Positions 1 through 6,867 of a stretch of DNA of 17,647 bases are shown here, one piece after another. The stretch's first letter is position 1; every line of letters begins with the position of its first letter. Where the stretch lies: contig DIEE01000290.1 of NCBI GenBank assembly GCA_002418465.1, positions 1 to 17,647 of the forward strand. Direction: 5' to 3'. Under the pieces are notes generated by a model, which did no database searches, had not been told where the DNA came from, and saw only the letters and a program-made list of their open reading frames with translations. Both the position numbers and the translations under genes were made by a program. The stretch is from Pseudomonas sp. UBA5782. Lineage in GTDB: Bacteria > Pseudomonadota > Gammaproteobacteria > Pseudomonadales > Pseudomonadaceae.

Positions 1-1350
1 GCGGCGCTGCTCGCCATCCTGCTGCTGGTCAGCGGGCTAAGCGCCTACTGGAACGGCCGGGGCGCCGCCGACACCGCCTACGACCGCACGCTGCTGGCCT
101 CGGCGCGCTCGCTGGCGGCCGGCGTGCACAAACGCGACGGCGGGCTCAGTGCGGACGTGCCGTACATGGCCCTCGACGTGTTCGCCTATGACAGCGCCGG
201 GCGCATCTTCTACCAGGTCAACGACGTCCAGGGACGGCTGATTTCCGGCTACGACAACCTGCCGCCGCCACCGCCGGGCACCCCGCGCACCGACGACTAC
301 CCGGCGCTGGCGCGCTTCTACGATGCCGATTACCAGGGCATGCGCGTGCGCGTGGTGAGCCTGTTGCAGCCAGTCAGCGAGCCCGAGCCGGAAATGAACG
401 GCATGGCCGAGATCCGCGTGGCGGAGACCGAGAACGCACGCGAACGCATGGCCCGTGGTCTGCTGGTCGATACGCTGTGGCGCCTCGGCCTGCTGGCCTT
501 CGGCGCGCTGCTGCTGGTGTGGCTGGCGGTGAGCGCGGCGCTGCGCCCGCTGGAGCGCTTGCGCGCGGCGGTGGCGGAGCGCCAGCCGGATGACCTGCGG
601 CCGCTGCCGATGGTGGCGGTGCAGAGCGAACTGCGCCCGCTGGTTGCCTCGCTGAACCACTTCACCGAACGCCTGCGCGAACAGTCCGAGCGCCAGGCGC
701 AGTTCATCGCCGATGCCTCCCACGAATTGCGCACGCCGCTCGCCGCGCTCAAGGCCGGGGTCGAACTGGGCCTGCGCGAACGCCAGCCGGAAGCCTGGCG
801 GCAGACGCTGGAAAAGGCTGCGTCGAGCACCGACCGCCTGACCCATCTGGCCAATCAGCTGCTTTCCCTGGCGCGCATCGAGAGCGGCGCCCGCGCCATC
901 GCCGAGGGCGGCGCGCAGCGTATAGACCTGACCCAACTGGCCCGCGAACTGGGCATGGCGCTGGCGCCGCTGGCGCACCAGCGCGGCGTCGATCTGGCGC
1001 TGGAAGCCGGACAACCGGCCTGGGTGCACGGCGAGCCGACCCTGCTCAACGAACTGCTCAGCAACCTGCTGGACAACGCGATGGCGCACAGCGCGAATGG
1101 CGGCAACGTGATTCTACGGGTGGTCGCACCGGCGACCCTGGAGGTCGAGGACGACGGTCCGGGGATTCCCGCGGAGGAGCGCGACAAGGTCTTCCAGCGC
1201 TTCTACCGGCGCAACCCGCAGGTCGGTGGTGCCGGACTCGGCCTGGCCATCGTCGGCGAGATCTGCCGCGCGCACCTGGCGCAGATCAGCCTGCACGAAG
1301 GCGCACAGGGCGGCCTGCTGGTGCGGGTGAGCTTCCCGGAGGCGAGCTGA
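1..1350 (+). CDS. Sensor histidine kinase, TctE-like (5'-truncated by window edge)
   Basis: Inner-membrane two-component sensor kinase. The frame is open from base 1 to the TGA at 1348-1350, so the start lies off the left edge; the first in-frame ATG or GTG candidates (about 124) are internal. 449 residues are visible. Residues 1-16 are the end of a first hydrophobic segment. A periplasmic domain follows, beginning with a TAYDRTLLASARSLA stretch typical of the 2CSK_N sensor domain, then a second membrane segment at about 160-180. The H box (ADASHELRTPLAALK) has phospho-acceptor His241. The N box (NELLSNLLDNAMAHS), the G1 box (EDDGPGIP) and the G2 box (GAGLGLAIVGE) form an intact ATPase domain. 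Family knowledge: TctE-type kinases pair with an OmpR-type regulator, often sensing tricarboxylates. I infer the regulator gene lies just left of the window; the ligand cannot be read from the sequence. Confidence 0.9.
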   Translation, partial: AALLAILLLVSGLSAYWNGRGAADTAYDRTLLASARSLAAGVHKRDGGLSADVPYMALDVFAYDSAGRIFYQVNDVQGRLISGYDNLPPPPPGTPRTDDYPALARFYDADYQGMRVRVVSLLQPVSEPEPEMNGMAEIRVAETENARERMARGLLVDTLWRLGLLAFGALLLVWLAVSAALRPLERLRAAVAERQPDDLRPLPMVAVQSELRPLVASLNHFTERLREQSERQAQFIADASHELRTPLAALKAGVELGLRERQPEAWRQTLEKAASSTDRLTHLANQLLSLARIESGARAIAEGGAQRIDLTQLARELGMALAPLAHQRGVDLALEAGQPAWVHGEPTLLNELLSNLLDNAMAHSANGGNVILRVVAPATLEVEDDGPGIPAEERDKVFQRFYRRNPQVGGAGLGLAIVGEICRAHLAQISLHEGAQGGLLVRVSFPEAS

Positions 1351-1377
1351 GGCGGGCGTGGTGGGCCGAGACCCGCC
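1351..1377 (+). terminator. Weak hairpin after the histidine kinase gene
   Basis: GGCGGG at 1351-1356 can pair with CCCGCC at 1372-1377, directly after the kinase stop codon. No T-run follows, so this is at most a weak or Rho-assisted end, or chance pairing in GC-rich DNA. The rest of the 224-base gap up to 1574 contains the REPIN and the second inverted repeat listed separately. Confidence 0.25.
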
Positions 1378-1412
1378 CTGCGTGGCTGCGGTGAGGGGCG
1401 TAAGGCTCACCT

Positions 1413-1472
1413 TGTAGGGGCGAACTTGTTCGCCTGACGTGGCCTCGCCGGGCGAACAAATTTGCCCCTACA
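1413..1472. repeat. REP pair in inverted orientation (REPIN)
   Basis: Two 22-base REP units face each other. The left unit (1413-1434) begins TGTAGGGGCGAAC and ends TTGTTCGCC. The right unit (1451-1472) is its inverse and differs at only two positions. The spacer between them is 16 bases. Each unit has its own small GGCGAAC/GTTCGCC-type palindrome, and the pair can fold into one long hairpin. Related units occur at 17083-17182 in this window. Family knowledge: such REPINs are abundant in Pseudomonas, are mobilised by a RAYT (TnpA_REP) transposase encoded elsewhere, and tend to sit between convergent genes, as here. The structure may also end transcription or protect the mRNA ends. Confidence 0.85.
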
Positions 1473-1510
1473 GGTTTTCGAGCAGTGTAACCCGTGATCG
1501 TCCCCGAGCC

Positions 1511-1572
1511 GGGCGGGCTTCAGTCCAACGATGTCTTGCCGGGCCGCAGTGGGCTGAAGCGGTACGCCGCCC
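1511..1572. repeat. Imperfect inverted repeat at the 3' end of the solute-binding protein gene
   Basis: GGGCGG (1511-1516) followed by GCTTCAGTCCA (1517-1527) pairs with TGGGCTGAAGC (1550-1560) and CCGCCC (1567-1572). There is one G-U mismatch and a six-base bulge (1561-1566). The structure ends three bases before the stop codon of the minus-strand solute-binding protein gene. It could be a second, different intergenic repeat family or the terminator of the minus-strand operon; no long T-run is evident on either strand. Confidence 0.5.
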
Positions 1573-1574
1573 GC

Positions 1575-2342
1575 CTACTGGCTCATGCTCAGCGGCTGCT
1601 GGATTTCCAGCAGGTACTGGGCGATCCGACCGTTGGCGCGCAGGGTGTTCAAGCCGTGGTTGAAGCGCGCCATCAGGGCGTCGTTGCCGGGTACCTTGCG
1701 TGACAGCAGCAAGTGCAGGCTGTCGCTGCGCAGTGGCTTGGGGTCGTAGCTCAGGCGTGCGCGTTCGGCGGCGCTGAAGCGGCTGTGCAGCAGGTCCATG
1801 GCGACGATGGGGTCGATCGGGAACACGTCCAGGCGGTTCGCCAGGAGCATGCGCAGACCCTGTTCCTCGCTCGACAGGCGGGTCACCTGCAGTTCGCCGG
1901 ACTGCTCGGCGCGCTCGAATTCTTCGCCGTAGTCGTAGCCGTTGGTGCCGCCGATGCGCAGGCTTTTGAGGTCGGCGGCGCGCGTCCAGTCCAGCGCTTC
2001 GCCCTTGCGGTGAAACAGGCTGTAGCCGCTGCTGACCACCGCCTCGCTGACGAAGAACTGTGCGTCGCGATCCGGACTGCGCAGCCACACCGCGGTGCCG
2101 GCGCGCTGGCCCTGTTCGGCCAGGTGCAACGCCCGCGCCCAGGGCAGGAACTCCCATTGCACCTGCACGCCTTCCAGCGCGAAGGCTTCGCTGACGATGC
2201 GCGAGGCGACGCCGTTGTAGGGCAGTTGCTGCCCCAGGTAGGGCGACCATTCACCGTTGGTCAGGCGAATTTCCTCGGCGCCGGCGCTGCCGTCGAACAG
2301 CGCCAGTGAGGCGAACAGCAGGGACATCAGTGACTGGCGCAT
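1575..2342 (-). CDS. Periplasmic solute-binding protein, family 3 (orphan)
   Basis: 255-residue secreted protein resembling bacterial extracellular solute-binding proteins of family 3 (amino-acid binding type). A signal peptide of about 22 residues (hydrophobic LMSLLFASLAL, then SAGA before EE) directs export. The mature N-terminus has the usual 'LTNGEWSPYLG' opening and an 'FLPWARAL' segment common in Pseudomonas relatives. The start ATG has AGGAAG eight bases upstream. No permease or ATPase gene lies nearby, so it may feed a transporter encoded elsewhere or act as a sensor-type binding protein. It is last in a minus-strand run, 37 bases after the HDOD gene, so co-transcription is likely. 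The ligand is unknown. Confidence 0.8.
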   Translation of the reverse strand: MRQSLMSLLFASLALFDGSAGAEEIRLTNGEWSPYLGQQLPYNGVASRIVSEAFALEGVQVQWEFLPWARALHLAEQGQRAGTAVWLRSPDRDAQFFVSEAVVSSGYSLFHRKGEALDWTRAADLKSLRIGGTNGYDYGEEFERAEQSGELQVTRLSSEEQGLRMLLANRLDVFPIDPIVAMDLLHSRFSAAERARLSYDPKPLRSDSLHLLLSRKVPGNDALMARFNHGLNTLRANGRIAQYLLEIQQPLSMSQ

Positions 2343-2379
2343 ACGCTACTTCCTATCGGCCAATCGGCTATTCATCGCC

Positions 2380-3216
2380 TCAGCGAAGCATGCTCATCGC
2401 CGCTTCCATCGCATCGGACAGTTCGTCCTCGGCCTGCATGTCGATGCTTGGGTCCAGCCCCAGCTTGCTGAAGGCGCGGATCGTGCTCCAGTCGAGTTGG
2501 GTGAACGGATGCTCAGTGCCGAGGTAGCTCTGCAGTGTGGCGACCTGGACGATGTCGACGTAATCGACCTTTTCCGAGTCGCGCTCGAAGTTCAGGTATT
2601 CGCCGGGAACCATGGCGATCGGCAGCGGGAAGTCCCAGGTGCGCAGGATCTTGTCGCCGATGACCGGGTGGATGCGCTCGATCACGTGGTTGAGGCTGAT
2701 CGAGTCGTTCATCAGCTCGGCATGTTCTTCGGCGTAGGTGAGGATCGGCAGTGCGCCGATCTGGTGGACCAGCCCGGCCAGGGTCGCCTGGTCTGGCGCC
2801 AGGCGCGTGTAGCTGCGGCACAGCACGTGGCAGATGCCGGCGATCTCGGTGCTGCGGTTCCATATCTCGCGCATCTTGCGGTCGATGACGTCGGAGGTGG
2901 CCTGGAACATCTGCTCCATGGCCAGGCCGGTGGCGAGGTTGCAGGTGTAGTTGATGCCCAGCCGGGCGACCGCCATCTGCAGGTCGGTGATTTCCTTGCT
3001 GCTGCGCAGCAGCGGGCTGTTGACCACCTTGATGATGCGCGCGGTGAGTGCGGCGTCGTTGCCGATCACCTTGCTTAGGGTGGGGATGCCGATGTTCGGG
3101 TCTTCCGCCGCCTCGCGCACGCGCAGGGCGACTTCCGGCAGGGTCGGCAGCACCAGTTCGTCGTTCTCGATCGCCTGAATCAACGCGTGTTGTACTTTCT
3201 CGGCAAGCTTGCTCAT
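2380..3216 (-). CDS. HDOD-domain protein (signalling, likely non-catalytic)
   Basis: 278-residue cytoplasmic protein with an HDOD domain over roughly residues 20-220. It shows the family opening LPTLPEVALRV (23-33), a VVNSPLL segment (64-70) and an LVHQIG motif (149-154) where true HD phosphohydrolases carry HD. The metal-binding Asp is Gln here, in line with HDOD proteins being regulatory or docking modules rather than enzymes. The C-terminus is acidic. No receiver, GGDEF or EAL domain is fused. HDOD proteins in this group have been linked to signalling and motility in other bacteria, but no specific role can be read here. The gene sits 40 bases after ygfZ and 37 before the solute-binding protein gene, all on the minus strand; GAGAG near the ATG is a modest ribosome-binding site. 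Confidence 0.85.
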   Translation of the reverse strand: MSKLAEKVQHALIQAIENDELVLPTLPEVALRVREAAEDPNIGIPTLSKVIGNDAALTARIIKVVNSPLLRSSKEITDLQMAVARLGINYTCNLATGLAMEQMFQATSDVIDRKMREIWNRSTEIAGICHVLCRSYTRLAPDQATLAGLVHQIGALPILTYAEEHAELMNDSISLNHVIERIHPVIGDKILRTWDFPLPIAMVPGEYLNFERDSEKVDYVDIVQVATLQSYLGTEHPFTQLDWSTIRAFSKLGLDPSIDMQAEDELSDAMEAAMSMLR

Positions 3217-3256
3217 GGGGTCTCTCTGATCTTTCAGGCGTTTCGTAAGGCTGCGC

Positions 3257-4192
3257 TCAGCGCGCGATCTCGCGATCGGAATCCAGGCTGTAGGGCAGGT
3301 CCAACAGGTGCAGGGCGGGGCCGTCGCTGCTGCCCAGGTGAATCCGACCGTCGCTTACGGCGTCCTCCTGCAGTACGGCGAGCAGCTCGATGCCGCCCTC
3401 GGCGCTGGCGGCGAGCACCACTTCGCCGACGCTGGTGCTGTGCACCGGCGAGAACAGCTCGGTGCCGGGCGCGGGCAGTTCGGCAGAACCGCCCAGGCGT
3501 TGCAGGCGGCGCTTGAGTTTGCCCAGGTACTGCATGCGCGCGACGATTTCCTGGCCGGTGTAGCAGCCTTTCTTGAAGCTGACGCCACCGACCGCCTGCA
3601 GGTTGATCATCTGCGGGATGAACGCCTCGCGGGTTTCACCGAACACCTGGCCGACGCCGGCACGAATCTGCGCCAGCTTCCAGGCATCGACGTCCGCCGA
3701 GGCCAGCAGTGCAATCAGCTTGCCGAGCAGCGCCTGCGCCTGTTCGGCAGGTGCCCAGAGCTCGGCACGGCGGCTTTCCAGGCGCAGCGCGAGGATGCCG
3801 TCATGTTCCTGCAGCGCACCGGCTTCCGGGGCCAGGCTGAAACCGAGCTCGGCCAGCGCGGCGTCGCCTTCGAACAGGCCGAAGCGCGACCAGATGTCGC
3901 TCTCGTCGAACAGCTTGGACTTGGAGAAGGCGGCGTATTTCTTCAGGTCGTCGAGCTGCGGCTGGACCAGTTCGGCGGCCATCGCCAGCAGATAACCATC
4001 ACCCTGCGGCAGGATGCGGAAGCTCGACTGCATGCGCCCCTTGGGCGTGCAGCGGGCTCCAAGGCTATGGCTCTGGTTCAGGTAGTTGAGGTTGCAGGTC
4101 AACTGGCCCTGGAGAAATTTGCTCGCATCCGGACCACGAACGGCAATCACGCCCTCGTGGGCGAGTGGGCAGAAAAAAGCGGAGTCGGCCAT
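3257..4192 (-). CDS. ygfZ: Folate-binding Fe-S cluster maintenance protein YgfZ
   Basis: Cytoplasmic GcvT-like protein that helps maintain or repair some Fe-S enzymes in a folate-dependent way (family knowledge). The signature K-G-C-Y-T-G-Q-E (KKGCYTGQEIVARMQYLGKLKR) is intact and includes the conserved Cys. The N-terminal 'GVIAVRGPDASKFLQGQLTCNL' is typical of the family. I start it at the ATG at 4192 (311 residues, MADSAFFC...). The frame extends to ATGs at 4228 and 4225, but those overlap a strong -10 element and would not be in the mRNA. It is first in a minus-strand run with the HDOD and solute-binding protein genes, and divergent from sdhE, the same arrangement as ygfZ/sdhE in E. coli. 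Confidence 0.93.
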   Translation of the reverse strand: MADSAFFCPLAHEGVIAVRGPDASKFLQGQLTCNLNYLNQSHSLGARCTPKGRMQSSFRILPQGDGYLLAMAAELVQPQLDDLKKYAAFSKSKLFDESDIWSRFGLFEGDAALAELGFSLAPEAGALQEHDGILALRLESRRAELWAPAEQAQALLGKLIALLASADVDAWKLAQIRAGVGQVFGETREAFIPQMINLQAVGGVSFKKGCYTGQEIVARMQYLGKLKRRLQRLGGSAELPAPGTELFSPVHSTSVGEVVLAASAEGGIELLAVLQEDAVSDGRIHLGSSDGPALHLLDLPYSLDSDREIAR

Positions 4193-4223
4193 GGAGTTCG
4201 CTGCGCAAGGGGTTTGGAGCGCC

Positions 4224-4252
4224 ATCATAGAGTGCCGCTCCCGGGTTGTCAG
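4224..4252 (-). promoter_or_regulatory. Sigma-70 promoter for ygfZ
   Basis: On the minus strand, CTGACA (4252 to 4247, five of six matches to TTGACA) is followed by a 17-base spacer and TATGAT (4229 to 4224, five of six matches to TATAAT). Transcription should begin near 4217, giving a leader of about 25 bases before the ATG at 4192. The upstream ATGs at 4228 and 4225 lie in or directly beside the -10 hexamer, so this promoter settles the choice of start. Confidence 0.7.
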
Positions 4253-4278
4253 CGGTCGTCGGCCGAGGGGCGGGGGGC

Positions 4279-4303
4279 TATAATGCCGGCCTTCACAAAG
4301 GAG
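4279..4303 (+). promoter_or_regulatory. -10 element and ribosome-binding site of sdhE
   Basis: A perfect TATAAT lies at 4279-4284, without a recognisable -35 at 16-18 bases upstream (a GC-rich stretch). Transcription would start near 4291. AAAGGAG at 4297-4303 is a strong Shine-Dalgarno sequence eight bases before the sdhE ATG at 4312, which leaves a very short leader. It lies back-to-back with the ygfZ promoter. Confidence 0.6.
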
Positions 4304-4311
4304 CCCGCTGC

Positions 4312-4566
4312 ATGGTCGACGATATCGAACTCAACAGACTTTTCTGGCACAGCCGCCGCGGCATGCTGGAACTCGACGTGCTGCTGGTGCCATTCGTGCG
4401 CGAGGTCTATCCCAACCTCGATGACGACGACCGCGCGCGCTATCGCAAGTTGCTCACCTGCGAGGATCAGGACATGTTCGGCTGGTTCATGCAGCGTGGC
4501 GAATCGGAAGACCCGGACATCCAGCGCATGGTTCGCATGATCCTGGACCGTGTCCAGCCCAAGTGA
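4312..4566 (+). CDS. sdhE: Succinate dehydrogenase flavinylation factor SdhE
   Basis: 84-residue cytoplasmic protein that promotes covalent attachment of FAD to SdhA (and FrdA), an early step in assembling respiratory complex II. The RGxxE motif of the family is present as RGMLE (16-20), within a helix that starts FWHSRRGMLELD. The downstream DMFGWFM segment and the overall length (about 85-90 residues) fit the family. The start follows a strong AAAGGAG; longer readings begin upstream of the predicted transcription start. It overlaps ygfX by 17 bases and is divergent from ygfZ. This sdhE-ygfX pairing is also found in E. coli, where it was once described as a toxin-antitoxin pair (CptBA); the flavinylation role is the better supported one. 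Confidence 0.95.
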   Translation: MVDDIELNRLFWHSRRGMLELDVLLVPFVREVYPNLDDDDRARYRKLLTCEDQDMFGWFMQRGESEDPDIQRMVRMILDRVQPK

Positions 4567-5002
4567 TCGCTTCGAATGCCACTGGCGTCTCTCGCGACGC
4601 CTGCTGGCGCTCTATCTCGCCATCGCCGCACTGGCCTCGATAGCGCTGGTCGGCGCCGAGATTCCCTGGCCACTCCGGCTGCTCGGTCTCGTCCTGTGTC
4701 TCGCCCACGCCGGGTGGTACCTGCCGCGCCAGGTGCTGCTGAGCTCGACGGCCGCATTCCGCGGGTTGCAGCACGATGACGACGGCTGGCAGCTGTGGAG
4801 TCCGGCCGCCGGCTGGCAGCCCGTTCAGCTGCGACCGGACAGCCTGGCGCTGCCCCTGGTCGTGGTGTTGCGTTTTCGCCTCGCCGGTCAGCGCCGGATG
4901 CGCAGCCTGTGCATTCCCGGCGACTCACTGAGCCACGCGGAGCATCGGCGCCTGCGGGTCTGCCTGAAATTCAGTCGGCGTAGATGGGAGGCAGCAGAAT
5001 AG
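4550..5002 (+). CDS. ygfX: YgfX-like inner-membrane protein
   Basis: 150-residue protein partnered with SdhE. It begins at a GTG (4550) inside the end of sdhE, so translation is probably coupled. Two hydrophobic segments near the N-terminus (about 18-35, LLALYLAIAALASIALVG, and about 40-58) form a membrane hairpin, followed by a basic, Trp-containing cytoplasmic domain. This matches the YgfX/CptA family. In E. coli the protein has been reported to affect cell shape and cytoskeletal proteins, and also as an accessory to SdhE; neither can be tested from sequence. The identification rests mainly on position after sdhE and topology, since the family is poorly conserved. Its last 32 bases overlap the 3' end of nadB on the opposite strand. 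Confidence 0.8.
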   Translation: MSSPSDRFECHWRLSRRLLALYLAIAALASIALVGAEIPWPLRLLGLVLCLAHAGWYLPRQVLLSSTAAFRGLQHDDDGWQLWSPAAGWQPVQLRPDSLALPLVVVLRFRLAGQRRMRSLCIPGDSLSHAEHRRLRVCLKFSRRRWEAAE

Positions 5003-6587
5003 TGTCGTGGGCTTCGGCCTGGGTGTCCGGGTAGTCCAGGGTGTAGTGCAGGCCGCGGCTCTCGTGGCGCTGCATGGCCGAGCGAATGATCAGCTCTGCG
5101 ACCTGCGCCAGGTTGCGCAACTCGATCAGGTCGCGACTGACCTTGTAGTTGCTGTAGAACTCGTCGATCTCGCTGAGCAGCAGGCGCACCCGGTGCTGAG
5201 CCCGCTGCAGGCGCTTGTTGCTGCGCACGATGCCGACGTAGTCCCACATGAAGCGCCGCAGTTCGTCCCAGTTGTGGGCGATGATGACGTCCTCGTCGGA
5301 ATCGGTGACCTGGCTGGAGTCCCAGGTCGGCAACCTGCTGGGCATCTCGATGGCGTCCAGTTGGCCGACGATGTCGGCCGCCGCCGAGCGTGCGTAGACG
5401 AAGCATTCAAGCAACGAGTTGCTGGCCATCCGGTTGGCGCCGTGCAGGCCGGTGAAGCTGGTTTCGCCTATCGCGTAAAGGCCGGGAATGTCGGTGTGAC
5501 CGTGCTGGTCGACCAGCACGCCGCCGCAGGTGTAATGCGCGGCCGGCACCACCGGAATCGCTTCGCGGGTGATGTCGATGCCAAAATCCAGGCAGCGCTC
5601 GTAGACGGTGGGGAAGTGCGCTTTGACGAATTCGGCGGGCTTGTGGCTGATGTCGAGGTAGACGCAATCGACACCCAGGCGCTTCATCTCGTGGTCAATG
5701 GCGCGGGCCACGATGTCGCGCGGGGCCAGTTCGGCGCGCGGATCGAAGCGCTGCATGAAGCGCTCGCCGTTGGGCAGCTTGAGCAGGCCACCTTCGCCGC
5801 GCACGGCTTCGGTGACCAGAAAACTCTTCGCCTGCGGGTGGTAGAGGCAGGTCGGGTGGAACTGGTTGAATTCCAGGTTGCCGACCCGGCAGCCGGCGCG
5901 CCAGGCCATGGCGATGCCGTCGCCACAGGCGCCGTCCGGGTTGCTGGTATAAAGATAGACCTTGGCGGCGCCGCCGCTGGCGAGCACCACGAAACGCGCG
6001 TGGTAGGTATCCACTTCACCGCTGCTGCGGTTGAGCACGTAGGCGCCGAGGCAGCGCTTGCCGTGCAGGCCGAGCTTGCGCTCGGTGATCAGGTCGACCG
6101 CCACGCGTTGCTGCAGCAGCTCGATGTTCGGCTTCTGCTGCGCCTGGCCGAGCAGGGTGTTGAAGATCGCCGCGCCGGTAGCGTCCGCCGCGTGGATGAT
6201 GCGCCGGTGGCTGTGGCCGCCTTCGCGCGTCAGGTGGAAGGCGAAACCGCCGTCTTCGCGGGCTGTCTCATCATCGGGAGTGAAGGGCACGCCCTGGTCG
6301 ATCAGCCACTGGATCGCCTCGCGGCTGTGCTCGACGGTGAAGCGCACGGCGTCTTCGCGACACAGCCCGGCACCAGCGTCGAGCGTGTCCTCGACGTGTG
6401 ACTCGATGGTGTCGGCGTGGTCCAGAACCGCTGCCACGCCGCCCTGGGCCCAGTAGGTAGAGCCGTTCGCCAGATCGCCTTTGCTGAGCACGGCGATGCG
6501 CAGATGCGAGGGCAGGGTGAGGGCTAGGGTGAGGCCGGCAGCGCCGCTGCCGATGACCAGGACGTCGTGCTGAAAGTGTTGGCTCAT
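4971..6587 (-). CDS. nadB: L-aspartate oxidase NadB
   Basis: 538-residue FAD enzyme that oxidises L-aspartate to iminoaspartate, the first step of de novo NAD synthesis; NadA then makes quinolinate. The N-terminal dinucleotide-binding motif GSGAAG (13-18) is intact, as are STYWAQGGVAAV (43-54), the EFNQFHPTCLYHP segment, the active-site stretch HYTCGGV and the FAD-binding RMASNSLLECFVYAR near the C-terminal third. A helical C-terminal domain follows. Length is normal for the family (about 530-540). The ATG at 6587 is just inside a candidate promoter. It is transcribed away from algU, a neighbourhood shared with E. coli and P. aeruginosa, and converges with ygfX, with overlapping 3' ends. Confidence 0.97.
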   Translation of the reverse strand: MSQHFQHDVLVIGSGAAGLTLALTLPSHLRIAVLSKGDLANGSTYWAQGGVAAVLDHADTIESHVEDTLDAGAGLCREDAVRFTVEHSREAIQWLIDQGVPFTPDDETAREDGGFAFHLTREGGHSHRRIIHAADATGAAIFNTLLGQAQQKPNIELLQQRVAVDLITERKLGLHGKRCLGAYVLNRSSGEVDTYHARFVVLASGGAAKVYLYTSNPDGACGDGIAMAWRAGCRVGNLEFNQFHPTCLYHPQAKSFLVTEAVRGEGGLLKLPNGERFMQRFDPRAELAPRDIVARAIDHEMKRLGVDCVYLDISHKPAEFVKAHFPTVYERCLDFGIDITREAIPVVPAAHYTCGGVLVDQHGHTDIPGLYAIGETSFTGLHGANRMASNSLLECFVYARSAAADIVGQLDAIEMPSRLPTWDSSQVTDSDEDVIIAHNWDELRRFMWDYVGIVRSNKRLQRAQHRVRLLLSEIDEFYSNYKVSRDLIELRNLAQVAELIIRSAMQRHESRGLHYTLDYPDTQAEAHDTILLPPIYAD

Positions 6588-6616
6588 GACCAGATTCCGC
6601 GGAAGAAGCGCAACCT

Positions 6617-6643
6617 AGTATATAGAGCAGCTGCTCGGCACAA
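6617..6643 (-). promoter_or_regulatory. Candidate nadB promoter with internal palindrome
   Basis: Minus strand: TTGTGC (6643 to 6638) and TATACT (6622 to 6617) are possible -35 and -10 hexamers, but the spacer is only 15 bases. Most of that spacer is the perfect 12-base palindrome GAGCAGCTGCTC (6625-6636). The position suits an operator that would block RNA polymerase. The -10 is good and the -35 is uncertain. Confidence 0.4.
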
Positions 6644-6674
6644 TAGCGGGCTTATGTCGTTCGGTGGGGCGCTG

Positions 6675-6701
6675 GAACTTTTTAATTCGGCCAGGTTCCA
6701 T
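6675..6701 (+). promoter_or_regulatory. AlgU-dependent promoter of algU (distal)
   Basis: GAACTT at 6675-6680, then a 16-base spacer and TCCAT at 6697-6701. This fits the AlgU/sigma-E pattern GAACTT-N16/17-TC. It lies about 250 bases before the algU start and corresponds in layout to the distal autoregulated promoter known in P. aeruginosa. It would let AlgU amplify its own operon. Confidence 0.65.
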
Positions 6702-6795
6702 AGCAGGTTACCTATAAAGGTACGCCCGGCGCTTGTGGTGAACGTAGTCTCACGGTTGCCTTCACTTCAAGGTTCGGCATAAAGACGTATTCGAT

Positions 6796-6814
6796 GCAGT
6801 GGCATGCTCACTGC
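6796..6814 (+). other. Small hairpin in the algU leader
   Basis: GCAGTG (6796-6801) pairs with CACTGC (6809-6814) around a seven-base loop, followed by CTGGTTTTCC. It would exist only in transcripts from the distal promoter. There is no clear terminator T-run and it may be incidental. The rest of the 366-base gap holds the promoters listed and no convincing gene. Confidence 0.3.
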
Positions 6815-6867
6815 CTGGTTTTCCGAGCGGTACCTGAATGGATCGCTGGAGCTTTGCTTGGAGGGGA

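Noticed and set aside
5007..6401. Long open frame (464 codons) on the plus strand opposite nadB
   Set aside because: Antisense shadow caused by high GC and third-position bias; no recognisable domain, low-complexity Ala/Val/Gly/Asp composition, and nadB is clearly real.
6740..6766. GAACGT with TCACT as a third AlgU promoter for algU
   Set aside because: The -35 has a mismatch in a critical position and the -10 is weak; it cannot be separated from chance.
6567..6782. 71-codon frame in the nadB-algU gap
   Set aside because: Overlaps the nadB start and the distal algU promoter; no Shine-Dalgarno sequence and no recognisable protein features.
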